A DNA stretch of 64,000 nt from SYIM01 sp964581825 (GCA_964581825.1 CAZORB010000003.1:7326-71325), one strand, 5' to 3'; shown: positions 35,546 through 45,291, counted from the first letter of the stretch. A program made the numbers and translations. Notes: generated from the letters alone by a model not told the origin.

Positions 35546-36721
35546 ATGACCCTTGCCGCCACCATCGATACCCTGCGCACACTGGTTGCCTTCGACACGG
35601 TCAGCGCAAACAGCAACATCGCACTCATCAACTGGGTTGCGAACCGGCTCGCTGACCACGGCATCCAGGCCACCGTTCAGCACGCCCAAGAGGCGGGTAA
35701 AGCCAACCTGTTTGCCACCATCGGCCCCGATGACCGCGGCGGGTTGATGCTGTCCGGGCATTCGGATGTCGTACCCGTGGCGGGCCAGGCCTGGTCCACC
35801 GACCCGTTTTCGCTCACCGAGCGCGAGGGAAGCCTCTACGCACGCGGGTCGGCCGACATGAAGGGATTTATTGCCTGTGTGGTCGAGGCGGTACCCCGAA
35901 TTCTCGAAGCGCGGCTCAGCACGCCCATTCATATTGCGCTGTCGTACAACGAAGAAACCAATATGGGCGGCATGCGTCAGCTGGCTGATCATCTGGCCAG
36001 CGCACCGGCCAGACCACAGGCCTGCATCATCGGCGAGCCCACATCGATGCGGGTGGTGGTGGCCAACAAAGGCGCTGCCGGCTATCGCGTCAGAATTCGC
36101 GGCCACTCGGTGCACTCGTCGCTACGCGACAGCGGTGTCTCGGCGGTTGAAGTGGCCGCGCGCATCATCGTCCGCTGCCAACAGATGCAGCAGCGGATGC
36201 GAGAGGCCGCCCGACATGATGGATTCGAATTCCCTCACACCAGCATCCATGTGGGTCGAATTCAAGGTGGCACCGCACACAACATCACCGCCAAAGACTG
36301 CGAGTTCCTGCTTGAAATTCGAGCCCTGCCCGGGGCCACGGCGGCCGAGCTTCTTGGCGAGCTGAGGGCCTGGTGCGACACTGAGGTTTTACCGGGTATG
36401 CGCGCGATCGCGCCCGATTGTTTCATCGAGTTCGATGAGATCTTCGATACACCAGCGCTCGACGAACGCGGCAACACGTATCTTGCCCAGGCGATCACAC
36501 CGCTGTGCGGACACTCGGCGGTTGGACGCGTGAGCTTCGGCACCGAGGGCGGCATTCTGCAGGGCATCGGTATTCCCACCATCATCTGTGGGCCAGGCCG
36601 AATTGCGGTCGCGCATCAGCCCGACGAGTGCGTTGAAATCGAACAGCTCGAACGCTGCGAAAACTTTCTCGACACGCTGATCAATCGACTGCACCGCGAA
36701 CCACTGGGTCAGGCCGCCTGA
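35546..36721 (+). CDS. argE: Acetylornithine deacetylase
   Basis: This 391-aa M20-family zinc amidohydrolase converts N-acetylornithine to ornithine in arginine synthesis. The dinuclear metal ligands are His72/Asp74 in LSGHSDVVP, Asp104 in GSADMKGF, and Glu136/Glu137 in SYNEETNMGG, with a His near the C-terminus (AHQPDECVE). The internal dimerisation domain is present (HSVHSSLRDSGVSAVEVAA). Burkholderiales often have several ArgE-like paralogues acting on other N-acyl amino acids, so exact substrate is likely but not certain. It is followed after 71 bases by an ABC export operon. Confidence 0.88.
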   Translation: MTLAATIDTLRTLVAFDTVSANSNIALINWVANRLADHGIQATVQHAQEAGKANLFATIGPDDRGGLMLSGHSDVVPVAGQAWSTDPFSLTEREGSLYARGSADMKGFIACVVEAVPRILEARLSTPIHIALSYNEETNMGGMRQLADHLASAPARPQACIIGEPTSMRVVVANKGAAGYRVRIRGHSVHSSLRDSGVSAVEVAARIIVRCQQMQQRMREAARHDGFEFPHTSIHVGRIQGGTAHNITAKDCEFLLEIRALPGATAAELLGELRAWCDTEVLPGMRAIAPDCFIEFDEIFDTPALDERGNTYLAQAITPLCGHSAVGRVSFGTEGGILQGIGIPTIICGPGRIAVAHQPDECVEIEQLERCENFLDTLINRLHREPLGQAA

Positions 36722-36792
36722 CAGACGGCCACGGTTAGATCTGAGCGCGAACAAGTCGCGCATCACGGTTTGGGCGCAGCATCTCGGCCTCC

Positions 36793-37587
36793 ATGGCCGA
36801 TATTGTTCCGTTTCCATGCAGCCGCCGCGCAATGCCGCACGGATCGCAGCGCACCTCGCCCCCTCCGAGGGCGCCCGCTGGCGATGCGATGGTTTATCGC
36901 GCCCGCGCGCTCACGCGCAGCTACGGCAGCGGTGAAACCGAGGTCTGCGCACTGCGCGGTGTCGATCTGGATGTGCCCGCAGGCGAGTTCGTCGTACTGC
37001 TGGGGCCCTCGGGGAGTGGCAAGTCAACGCTCCTTAACCTGTTGGGCGGGCTTGATACCCCCTCATCAGGCAGTCTGCTCTGGCGAGATCTTGACCTCGC
37101 GCATGCGAGCGAAGCTGAGCGAACCCGCTACCGCCGACTCCATGTTGGCTTCGTCTTCCAGTTCTACAACCTGATCGCAAGCCTTGACGCTCGCGAGAAC
37201 GTGGAGCTGGTGACTGATCTGGTGGATGACGCGCTGCCCGCCGACGAGGCGCTGATCCGAGTTGGCCTGGCGGATCGCCAACGGCACTTCCCTTCGCAGC
37301 TTTCAGGAGGCGAGCAGCAGCGCGTGGCGATCGCGAGAGCCATCGCCAAGCGCCCAGACGTTCTGCTGTGCGACGAGCCTACTGGTGCGCTGGATTATCC
37401 GACCGGAAAACTGGTGCTCGAGGTGATTGAGCGTGTCAATCGTGAACTGGGTACGACCACCATCCTGATCACCCACAACGCAGCGATCGCCGGCATGGCC
37501 GACCGCGTACTGCGACTGGCCGACGGCAAGATCATTGCCGACACGCGCAATCGACAGCGGCTGTCACCCGCGGAGCTCAGCTGGTGA
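36793..37587 (+). CDS. ABC exporter ATPase (MacB/LolD-like)
   Basis: This 264-aa ATPase has Walker A GPSGSGKST at 71-79 and the ABC signature LSGGEQQR at 170-177, with LLCDEPTGALD as Walker B. The GVSLDVP-type start and the FVFQFYNLIASLDARENV Q-loop are typical of MacB/LolD export ATPases. The start is uncertain: the N-terminal 32 residues before MVYRARALTRSYG are low in family similarity, so the alternative ATG at 36889 may be real. It overlaps the downstream permease (GTGA region at 37584) and forms an ATPase-permease-adaptor operon. Confidence 0.88.
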   Translation: MADIVPFPCSRRAMPHGSQRTSPPPRAPAGDAMVYRARALTRSYGSGETEVCALRGVDLDVPAGEFVVLLGPSGSGKSTLLNLLGGLDTPSSGSLLWRDLDLAHASEAERTRYRRLHVGFVFQFYNLIASLDARENVELVTDLVDDALPADEALIRVGLADRQRHFPSQLSGGEQQRVAIARAIAKRPDVLLCDEPTGALDYPTGKLVLEVIERVNRELGTTTILITHNAAIAGMADRVLRLADGKIIADTRNRQRLSPAELSW

Positions 37588-39935
37588 GCGCGATCAATCG
37601 GATGCTGTGGCGGGACTTGATCGCGCTACGCATGCAGTCCATCACGATAGCGCTGGTCATCGCTGCGGGTACCGCCGCGTTTGTGGCAACGATGTCTACC
37701 CACACCTCACTGACGTCCGCGCGCGATACGTACTACCAGCAGTCGCGCTTCGCCGATCTATTTGTTCGACTGCATCAGGCGCCCACCGCTCTGGCGGATT
37801 CGATCGCAGCGCTGCCCGGTGTCGCAGCCGTGGCAGCAGGCCAGATGCATGCAGCTCGTATTTCGATCGATGGGATTGACGCGCTGCTCTCGGCGCGCCT
37901 GCTCAATCTGCCGGTTCAGGACGCTGTCAATGCGCTGACGCTTCGCGCAGGCAGTTGGCCCAATCCAGGCTCGACCGAAATCCTGCTCGGCGAGGCATTT
38001 GCAAGTCGGCGCGGCCTGGCGCCTGGCGACCGGATTCGCGCCGTGATCAATGGCCGGGAGCAGGCGTTGACCATCGCGGGCATTGCGGCATCCCCCGAGT
38101 ATCTGATCGGGGTGGGCGAAGGCGGCATGGCCGACGACCGCACCTTCGCGATCATCTGGATGGATGGCGAGCGCCTGGCCGCTGCGTTTGGGATGCTGGC
38201 AAGTTTTAACATGCTGGCGCTGCGGGTTGCAGCGGGCGCTTCGGCGGGCGCACTGAAAGCCGAACTTGATTTGGCGCTGTCCCGCTACGGCTCCCGCGGC
38301 GCCTATGGACGCGAGGAGCAACCCTCCCATCGCGTGCTGACCCAGGAAATCAACGAACAGCGCGTGTTTGCCACGGTGCTGCCCACGATATTCCTCGCGG
38401 TAGCCGCGTTCATTCTGAACGTGGTGCTGAGCCGGCTCGTCGGGACTCAGCGCGACCGCATCGCCACGCTGAAGGCGATTGGCTATCCCTCGCTCCTGAT
38501 TGCTCGCCACTATCTGTTGCTTGCAGCGTTGGTCGTGCTGGCGGGCAACATCATCGGGCTCACCGCGGGCAAAGCGCTCGGTGCCTGGATGACCAGTCTC
38601 TTCACCGATATTTTTCGAATTCCTGGATCCACCCATCAGATTGAAACTTGGGTGGCGGCCACACCGGTACTCGTTTCAACGCTCGGTGCGCTTGGGGCGG
38701 CCACGCTGTCCGTACGCGAAGTACTGAGGCTCTCTGCCGCCGAGGCCATGCAGCCGCCAGCGCCGCCGGTGTATCGCCACCACGGTGGTGGTTTTCAGAA
38801 GCGGCCATCGCGGCGCTCGCCCGCTACGATCATGATCGCGCGATCGATTCTGAGGCGTCCCGTTCGCGCCACGCTCACCGTGCTCGGTATGGCCGGGGCG
38901 ATTGCGATTCTGGTCGCAGGAAGCTGGTGGCGTGATGCATTCGATCGAATGATCGGGCTCCATTTCGGTGTGGCCATGCCCGCAGACCTGCATCTGGGCA
39001 TTGTTCGCGCGGTACCCGAGCGGGTAATTCATCAGGTGGCGCGACTGCCGGGCGTCATCCAGACTGAAACCCGACGCTCTGTCCCAGTGCGAATCGGCAC
39101 CGGCGAGCGCGCGGAGCGCCTGCAGCTCGAGACGCTGGCAAACGAGCCTCGCCTGCGCCAGCCGATTGATGCCCAGGGTCGCCCGGTGCCACCGCCACCC
39201 GCGGGTCTGATGCTGGGCGATCGCCTCGCACGCACACTGCGCGTTGCCGCGGGCGACACGGTTCAGGTTGAGTTTCTCGATGGCCGTCAGCGTATTCGTG
39301 AGCTCACGGTGGGCGCGGTGTACGACGAGCCGATGGGCCGGAGCGCGTTTATTTCCGAACAGGAACTGAAGACAGCGACAGGCGATGCGGCGCAAGTCAA
39401 CGTGGTGTCGGTTCGAGTTGCCCGCAGCGACCTGCCGTCGCTCATTACCGCACTCAAGCAGCTGCCCGCTGTGACAGGCGTGTTCGATAAACAGGCACTG
39501 ATCGACCATATCCGCTCCAATGCCGAGCGCAACCTGTTGGTGTTCACCGGCGTACTGAGCCTGTTCGCCGCAGCCATCGCCGCGGGGGTGGTCTACAACA
39601 GCGCCCGGATCGCGTTGGCCGAGCGCCGTTGGGAGCTCGCCACCCTGCGGGTGCTGGGGATGAACCAGACCGAAGTCAGCCGGCTGATGCTTGGCGAACT
39701 CGCGCTGCAGACCCTGCTCGCGGTGCCCATCGGTTGCCTGGCGGGGCGCCTGCTTGCCGCGCTGCTGGTGGACATGATGAGTGCCGAGACCTTCACCATT
39801 CCGGTAACGATTCTGCCGCGCACGTATGCCTGGGCGGTTGGCGTGATGGTGGTCACCAGCCTGGTGAGCGCGTTCGCCGTTCATCGGCGGCTCGTGCGGC
39901 TGGACCTGATTGCAGTACTGAAGACCCGCGAATGA
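37584..39935 (+). CDS. ABC export permease with two FtsX-like (MacB) domains
   Basis: This 783-aa permease has a long periplasmic region between TM1 and the first FtsX-type helix bundle (about residues 255-370), then a repeated unit starting RSILRRPVRATLTVLGMAGA near residue 415 and a C-terminal bundle after residue 640. Two FtsX repeats in one chain resemble lipoprotein or macrolide exporters and the DevC-type glycolipid exporters. No substrate-binding protein is encoded here, in keeping with export. The GTG start overlaps the ATPase stop, and the stop overlaps the adaptor ATG. Confidence 0.85.
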   Translation: MSAINRMLWRDLIALRMQSITIALVIAAGTAAFVATMSTHTSLTSARDTYYQQSRFADLFVRLHQAPTALADSIAALPGVAAVAAGQMHAARISIDGIDALLSARLLNLPVQDAVNALTLRAGSWPNPGSTEILLGEAFASRRGLAPGDRIRAVINGREQALTIAGIAASPEYLIGVGEGGMADDRTFAIIWMDGERLAAAFGMLASFNMLALRVAAGASAGALKAELDLALSRYGSRGAYGREEQPSHRVLTQEINEQRVFATVLPTIFLAVAAFILNVVLSRLVGTQRDRIATLKAIGYPSLLIARHYLLLAALVVLAGNIIGLTAGKALGAWMTSLFTDIFRIPGSTHQIETWVAATPVLVSTLGALGAATLSVREVLRLSAAEAMQPPAPPVYRHHGGGFQKRPSRRSPATIMIARSILRRPVRATLTVLGMAGAIAILVAGSWWRDAFDRMIGLHFGVAMPADLHLGIVRAVPERVIHQVARLPGVIQTETRRSVPVRIGTGERAERLQLETLANEPRLRQPIDAQGRPVPPPPAGLMLGDRLARTLRVAAGDTVQVEFLDGRQRIRELTVGAVYDEPMGRSAFISEQELKTATGDAAQVNVVSVRVARSDLPSLITALKQLPAVTGVFDKQALIDHIRSNAERNLLVFTGVLSLFAAAIAAGVVYNSARIALAERRWELATLRVLGMNQTEVSRLMLGELALQTLLAVPIGCLAGRLLAALLVDMMSAETFTIPVTILPRTYAWAVGVMVVTSLVSAFAVHRRLVRLDLIAVLKTRE

Positions 39936-41149
39936 GCGCCCGCTACCGAACCCTGATGATCGCAATGGCAGCGCTGGCACTGATCAGCGCTGGACTCTAC
40001 GCGGCGCTACGGCCTCAGCCGATCGAAGTCGATCTCACGCCAGTGCGAATCGATCGCTTCGAACGGACAGTGGAAGACGAAGGTCGTACCCGGGTAAAGG
40101 ATCGCTATCTGGTCAGCGCGCCGGTAAGCGGCAGGCTGTCCCGGCCAGCCTTGCGGGTGGGCGACGCCGTCCATGCTGGCGACGTGTTACTGACCATCCT
40201 GCCGCAGGACCCCGCATTGATCGACCGACGCACCAGTGCATCGCTGGGCGCTCGCGCCGACGCTGCCCGCGCTGCGCTCGCGCGGGCTCGCGCCGAGGCC
40301 GCCCGAGCCCGCGCTGCCGAGACACTGGCCCGGTCGGAGGCTGCCCGGGCCGCCGATCTTGCGCGACGCGGCTTCGTGTCCGAATCCAACCGAGAAAACG
40401 CCGAACTGACGTTGCGCGAACGCGAACAGGCTCGCGTGGCTGCCGAACATGCCGAATCGGCCGCCGGTTTTGAACTGAACGCCGCATTGGCCGCCCTGCA
40501 ACGCGCAGGTGGGTCTTCAGGGGCTGCGACGCGGCCCGAAGAGGCCTGGCTGGTGACCGCACCCGTTGACGGGCTGGTTCTGAAACTCCTTCACGACAGC
40601 GAGCAGCCGGTGATTGCCGGCGAACCCCTGATCGAATTGGGCAATCTTCGCTCCCTCGAGGTGGTGGTCGATGTGCTGAGTACCGAAGCCTCGGGCATCC
40701 AGCCAGGCCAGCCGGTCCGGCTCACCCTTGCGCGACGTGCGGCGCCGCTGATCGGTCAGGTCAGGCGGATCGAGCCGGTTGCGCACACCAAGGTGTCAGC
40801 GCTCGGTATCGATGAACAGCGAGTCCCCGTGCTGATTGACCTTCCAGCACACCCCGATCCGGTACCGGGCGATGGTTGGCGGGTCGATGCGGCAATCATT
40901 GTGGAAACTCATGAGGCGGTGCCCGTCTTGCCGGTTGGCGCCTTGATTCGCGAGCGGGGTCGCTGGCAGGTGTTTGTCGAACAGCAGGGCCGAGTATCAG
41001 TACGCCCAGTCACGGTGGGCGGCTTGAATGCTCGCGACGCCTGGATCAGCGCGGGCCTTGCGAAGGGTGATCAGGTGGTCATCCACCCGCCGGACAGCCT
41101 TCGCGATGGCAGTCCGGTACGAGCGCGCCCGCGATCCGACGCCCGATAA
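39932..41149 (+). CDS. HlyD-family periplasmic adaptor of the ABC exporter
   Basis: This 405-aa membrane-fusion protein has one N-terminal TM segment (residues about 6-24), a biotinyl-lipoyl half (YLVSAPVSGRLSRPALRVGD), a long Ala/Arg-rich coiled coil (about residues 95-190), then the second half (LVTAPVDGLVLKLL) and a beta-barrel. It would bridge the inner-membrane permease to an outer-membrane channel, which is not encoded in this window. Its ATG overlaps the permease stop (ATGA), so the ABC system is translationally coupled throughout. Confidence 0.88.
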   Translation: MSARYRTLMIAMAALALISAGLYAALRPQPIEVDLTPVRIDRFERTVEDEGRTRVKDRYLVSAPVSGRLSRPALRVGDAVHAGDVLLTILPQDPALIDRRTSASLGARADAARAALARARAEAARARAAETLARSEAARAADLARRGFVSESNRENAELTLREREQARVAAEHAESAAGFELNAALAALQRAGGSSGAATRPEEAWLVTAPVDGLVLKLLHDSEQPVIAGEPLIELGNLRSLEVVVDVLSTEASGIQPGQPVRLTLARRAAPLIGQVRRIEPVAHTKVSALGIDEQRVPVLIDLPAHPDPVPGDGWRVDAAIIVETHEAVPVLPVGALIRERGRWQVFVEQQGRVSVRPVTVGGLNARDAWISAGLAKGDQVVIHPPDSLRDGSPVRARPRSDAR

Positions 41150-41211
41150 CCGTGTGAGACAATCCTTTCGATTCAACTGCATGCAGCCGAAGGCGCTGCG
41201 TCTCGCATTCG

Positions 41212-42456
41212 ATGCTGCTCTGGACCATCGTCGGCTGTCTCACCCTCTTGGCCCTGCTGCCGGTGCTCTGGCCTCTGCTTGCCCGACGTACCGCCGCGTC
41301 CGATCAGATCAGCGACGAAAGCGATCCGCTGGTAGCCGTCTACCGCGATCGGCGCAGGGAAATTGAACGTGAACGCGATGCGGGCCGCTTGTCGGCAGAT
41401 GAAGCATCCGCTGCTATTGATGAACTGGTCGCGCAGATGGCGCGTGAACTGCCGGAAGAAACCGCCGCCATCGTCTCCCAGCCTGCTCGCAGCACACTGC
41501 CGGCACGGATCGCAGCATTGGCTATCGCCATTACCGTGCCAGCCGCGTCACTGCTGGTCTATCAGATGATCGGCGCACCGGAACTCGCAACGGGTGACCT
41601 CACCCTGGGCGATGGCGAAATCGATGAGCAAAAACTCGACCAGATGATCGCCGACCTCGAGCGCCGCGTGCGCGGCAACGCCGACGATACCGAAGCGTGG
41701 ATGATGCTCGCCGGCGCACGCAAGTTCCGCGGCCGTCTGGCCGAGGCCAATGAGGCTTTTGAAGAGGTGCTGCGTCGTACCGCGCCTAACGCACGGCTGT
41801 TGGCCGAGTTCGCCGAGTCACTGGCAATTACGCGCGATGGCCGATTCGACGGGCGTCCCATTGCGCTGCTCGAGCAGGCACTGCGGCTCGACCCCGATGA
41901 TCCCAAGGCCGTTGCACTGATGGGCGCTGCGCAGTTTCAGGCTGGCAATCTGCAGGCTGCACGCGTCCACCTGAAACGTCTGCTCGATTCAATGCCCGCA
42001 GAGCAGCCGCAACGCGAAGCCTTGCGAGATGTACTGGCTCGCATCGATGCGCAACTCGAGGCTGGCGGTGCACGCGACACCGCTCCTGGTGCTGCGCCTG
42101 CAGCACCGTCCGAGGCAGTGACTGGCGAAATCGAGCTTGATCCCCAACTCGCTGCGCAGGCGTCCTCAGCCCGCACGCTGTTCGTCACGGCATGAAGCGC
42201 AACCGGCCCCCGCGTACCTTTGGCGGTGTTACGGGTCGATAACCCAGCGCTGCCGCGCGCATTTCGGCTCGACGATTCACTCGCGATGGACCCGGCGCGG
42301 CGTCTGTCATCTGCGGATCAGCTGATCATCGAAGTTCGTCTCAGCCGAAGCGGCAACGCGCTGCGCGAGCCTGGCGATCTGATCAGCGAACCACTCGCCG
42401 CCCGCCCCGGCCAGAGCGGACTCAAGCTTCGGATCGATCGGGTCGTTCAGCCGTGA
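41212..42456 (+). pseudogene. ccmI: Cytochrome c biogenesis protein CcmI with an in-frame nonsense codon
   Basis: CcmI, with CcmH and CcmF, presents apocytochrome for heme ligation. The N-terminal part has a TM segment (LLWTIVGCLTLLALLPVLWPL), CcmI-type VYRDRRREIERERDAG and a TPR region. The frame stops at TGA 42193-42195 after 327 residues (TLFVTA). The same frame then continues SATGPRVPLAVLRV to DRVVQP, the conserved CcmI C-terminal domain, and ends at 42454-42456, overlapping the ccmA start. Only one stop separates the two parts, so a CGA-to-TGA change is the simple explanation. It may be a truncated functional protein, a sequencing error, or an inactivated gene. Confidence 0.85.
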
Positions 42457-43166
42457 CCGAGGCGGTTGCGAGACCGGATCAGCAGTGGGCCTTCGAGGCG
42501 CCTCAAGCGTCCGGGCTGGCCGTTGAGGGCCTCGCCTGCAGCGCGGGCTACCGGCTGCTGTTCAAGTCGCTCAGCTTCCAGCTGCCTCCGGGTCAGTGGC
42601 TGCGGCTCACCGGCCCGAATGGTTCCGGCAAGTCCACGCTGCTGCGAGCCATCGCAGGCCTGGGACGGCCCGCCGAGGGCCACATCGCATGGGACGGCGT
42701 TACGCGGCGGCCGGGATCGGCCGAGTGGCACGCGATCATGCTGTATCAGGGTCATGCCGCCGGTTTTAAGGACACGCTCAGCGCACGCGACAACCTTTTA
42801 CTTCAGCAGGGGCTCGACTCCGGATTGCCCGCCGGAGGCGGAGCAATGGATGTCGACACGCTGCTTGAGCGATGCGGCTTACTCTCGCGCGCCAACCTGT
42901 CTTTTCAGCGCCTGTCAGCCGGCCAACGACACCGTCTGTCGCTGGCGCGACTGGCCGGTGCGCGGCGAAAGCTCTGGCTGCTGGACGAACCCACGACGGC
43001 GCTCGACAGCCACGGGCAGGCCTTATTCGGACGCTTGTTAAGCGAGCATCTGGCCCAGGGCGGCAGCGCGGTCATTGCCACACACCAGCCCATTGACTGC
43101 GACCGCCCGCCCGTGGAACTCGACCTGAGCGCCCAGGCTGGCACCATGCCAACGGGATCGGGCTGA
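42453..43166 (+). CDS. ccmA: Heme exporter ATP-binding protein CcmA
   Basis: This 237-aa ABC ATPase, with CcmB, CcmC and CcmD, releases holo-CcmE for heme delivery to apocytochrome c. Walker A is GPNGSGKST at 54-62, and the signature region is LSAGQRHRLSLARL, the Gly-rich variant common in CcmA. The GTG start overlaps the ancestral ccmI stop (GTGA), and the stop overlaps the ccmB ATG. The first about 20 residues are longer than in typical CcmA. Confidence 0.93.
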   Translation: MTEAVARPDQQWAFEAPQASGLAVEGLACSAGYRLLFKSLSFQLPPGQWLRLTGPNGSGKSTLLRAIAGLGRPAEGHIAWDGVTRRPGSAEWHAIMLYQGHAAGFKDTLSARDNLLLQQGLDSGLPAGGGAMDVDTLLERCGLLSRANLSFQRLSAGQRHRLSLARLAGARRKLWLLDEPTTALDSHGQALFGRLLSEHLAQGGSAVIATHQPIDCDRPPVELDLSAQAGTMPTGSG

Positions 43167-43876
43167 TGGCAGCCTCATCCGGCGAACCGGCGAGCCCGCC
43201 TGCCACCGCGCTGGCCGCGCTGGGATGGGCCTGCACACGAGACCTCCGCCTCGCGCTTCGCAGTCGAGGCGAGGTCGCACTGGTCCTGGTGTTTTTCGTG
43301 CTGGTGGGATCGATGTTTCCGCTTGCCATGGCGCCCGAACCCGCGTTGTTGCGTGCCATCGCACCCGGCATCGCCTGGGTCAGCGCCCTGCTTGCCACGC
43401 TGCTCAGCCTTCCCAGGCTGTTTTCAGCTGATCACGCCGACGGCACACTTGAGCAGATGCTGCTGGCGCCCGCCCCGCTATCAGCGCTGTTGTCTGGCAA
43501 GGTGCTCGCCCACTGGTTAACCACGTCGGCGCCGCTGGTCCTACTCGCGGCGCTGTCCGGGCTGCAATTCAACCTCGATGTTGAAGGGATTGCAGTTCTG
43601 GCAGCCAGCCTGCTGCTGGGCACACCACTTCTTACCTGGTTAGGCGCGATTTCGGCGGCACTTGCACTCGGCACGCGCGGGGGATCCACACTGCTGGGTC
43701 TGCTGGTTCTGCCGCTCGCTGTGCCGGTTCTGATTTTCGGGGCTGGGTCGGTGGAATCTGCGGCGGCGGGGCTAGGGGCTGAAGCGCATTTGTCGCTGCT
43801 CGCTGCAGGATCCATCTTGGCGAGCATGGTCGGCCCGGCAACGCTCGCGCTGGCGGTTAAAATCGCTCACGAGTGA
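43166..43876 (+). CDS. ccmB: Heme exporter membrane protein CcmB
   Basis: This 236-aa protein with six hydrophobic helices is the membrane partner of CcmA. Family features are RDLRLALRSRGEVALVLVFF at the N-terminus and RLFSADHADGTLEQMLLAP. Its start overlaps the end of ccmA (TGATG), showing a tight operon. The stop is followed by the ccmC ATG after only one base. Confidence 0.93.
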   Translation: MAASSGEPASPPATALAALGWACTRDLRLALRSRGEVALVLVFFVLVGSMFPLAMAPEPALLRAIAPGIAWVSALLATLLSLPRLFSADHADGTLEQMLLAPAPLSALLSGKVLAHWLTTSAPLVLLAALSGLQFNLDVEGIAVLAASLLLGTPLLTWLGAISAALALGTRGGSTLLGLLVLPLAVPVLIFGAGSVESAAAGLGAEAHLSLLAAGSILASMVGPATLALAVKIAHE

Positions 43877-43877
43877 T

Positions 43878-44669
43878 ATGGCTTCAATGAACTGGTTCCG
43901 ATTCGCCTCACCCGCGTCTTTTTATCCGATCGCGGGCCCGCTGACCGCCGTGTTCGGCTGGGTCGCGGCTGCGCTCGCCATTGCGGGCCTTTATGTGGGA
44001 TTCGGGATCGCGCCTACCGATGCGCAGCAGGGGGAGTCGTACCGCATCATTTTCATCCATGTCCCCGCCGCATGGATGGCCATGCTCATCTATGTGGTCA
44101 TCGCATTCTGGTCAATTTTCTCGCTCACGCTCAACGCCCGTCTTCCAGCCATGATGGCTCAGGCGCTCGCCCCAACCGGCGCAATGTTCGCGTTCATCGC
44201 GCTCTGGACCGGTGCCTTCTGGGGTCGGCCTACCTGGGGAACCTACTGGGTGTGGGATGCCCGTCTCACCTCCACGCTGGTGCTGCTGTTTCTGTACCTG
44301 GGGCTGATTGCATTGCGCTCGGCAATCGACGATCCACGCCGCGCCGACCGCGCCTGCGCGCTGCTCGCCCTGGTGGGGGTTGTCAATGTCCCGATCATCT
44401 ATTTTTCGGTGCGCTGGTGGAACACGCTGCATCAGGGTGCCACCATCTCCATGACCGCTGCCCCCAAAATGGCGCAAACCATGCTGACCGCCATGTTGCT
44501 GATGACCTTTGCCGCCTGGTCCTACGCAATCGCTTCTGCACTGCACCGGGTGCGAACCCTCATTATCGAGCGCGAGGCGCTCACCGACTGGGTCGGCAAG
44601 TTAATTGTCGAGTCACCGGCCAAGTCAGCCGACGGGTCGACAACCGCCGCACGGCACGGGGGCTCCTGA
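43878..44669 (+). CDS. ccmC: Heme-handling membrane protein CcmC
   Basis: This 263-aa protein attaches heme to CcmE. It has six TM helices, the tryptophan-rich WWD domain as WGRPTWGTYWVWD (115-127), and the two periplasmic heme-ligand histidines His61 (IFIHVPAAW) and His185 (NTLHQGATI). Length is normal. The stop overlaps the ccmD start. Confidence 0.96.
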   Translation: MASMNWFRFASPASFYPIAGPLTAVFGWVAAALAIAGLYVGFGIAPTDAQQGESYRIIFIHVPAAWMAMLIYVVIAFWSIFSLTLNARLPAMMAQALAPTGAMFAFIALWTGAFWGRPTWGTYWVWDARLTSTLVLLFLYLGLIALRSAIDDPRRADRACALLALVGVVNVPIIYFSVRWWNTLHQGATISMTAAPKMAQTMLTAMLLMTFAAWSYAIASALHRVRTLIIEREALTDWVGKLIVESPAKSADGSTTAARHGGS

Positions 44670-44830
44670 TGGCAGAGTGGCTGGCCATGGGCGGACACGG
44701 ATTCTTCATCTGGAGTTCCTACGGCATGTTCGCGCTTGCACTGATCATCGAGATCGCCGTGCTGCGACGCGCGCGACGCAGTGCCATTGAGCAGGCCCGC
44801 GCCATGCGGTCAGACTCCTCATCATCATGA
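44669..44830 (+). CDS. ccmD: Small heme-exporter protein CcmD
   Basis: This 53-aa single-pass protein stabilises the CcmABCD complex and helps release holo-CcmE. The pattern GGHGFFIWSSYGMFALALIIEI followed by a basic RRARRSA segment is diagnostic of CcmD. Its ATG overlaps the ccmC stop (TGATG) and its stop overlaps the ccmE ATG (ATGA). Confidence 0.93.
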   Translation: MAEWLAMGGHGFFIWSSYGMFALALIIEIAVLRRARRSAIEQARAMRSDSSSS

Positions 44831-45291
44831 AACCGCGCCATCGTCGGTTTGCCTGGATTCTTGCCGGCCTGATCGCGCTGTCGGTGGCCACCACACTGGT
44901 GCTGAATGCGTTTCGCAGCAACCTGGTGTTTTTCTTTACGCCCAGCGAAGTGGCGCAAGGTAAAGCGCCAACCGGTCGGGTGTTTCGAATTGGCGGTCTG
45001 GTGGGCGATGGCAGCGTGCAGCGTGAAGGCACCACCGTTCGGTTTACAGTCACTGACAACGCGCACACCATCGCCGTGACCTACACAGGAATCCTGCCCG
45101 ACCTCTTCAAAGAGGGACGAGGCGTAGTGGCTCAGGGTCTGATCCTGTCAGATGGCAGCTTCCAGGCTCGCGAGGTGCTCGCCAAGCACGATGAAAACTA
45201 CATGCCGCCCGAGGCAGCGGAAGCGCTCAAGCGCGCCGGCCATCCAATCGGCGCGCCCGACCAGTTCAAACAAAAGCCGGCCAAACCATGA
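44827..45291 (+). CDS. ccmE: Cytochrome c maturation heme chaperone CcmE
   Basis: This 154-aa membrane-anchored periplasmic chaperone carries heme covalently on a histidine, here His121 in VLAKHDENYMP, with Tyr125 as the heme-iron ligand candidate. An N-terminal TM helix (about residues 9-27) and the OB-fold (FRIGGLVGDGSVQREG) are clear. It overlaps ccmD and ccmF by ATGA-type junctions. Confidence 0.96.
   Translation: MKPRHRRFAWILAGLIALSVATTLVLNAFRSNLVFFFTPSEVAQGKAPTGRVFRIGGLVGDGSVQREGTTVRFTVTDNAHTIAVTYTGILPDLFKEGRGVVAQGLILSDGSFQAREVLAKHDENYMPPEAAEALKRAGHPIGAPDQFKQKPAKP

Noticed and set aside
42220..42456. Plus-strand frame of 78 aa as an independent gene
   Set aside because: It is in the same frame as ccmI and holds the CcmI C-terminal domain. 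It is best read as the part of ccmI beyond the TGA, not a separate gene.
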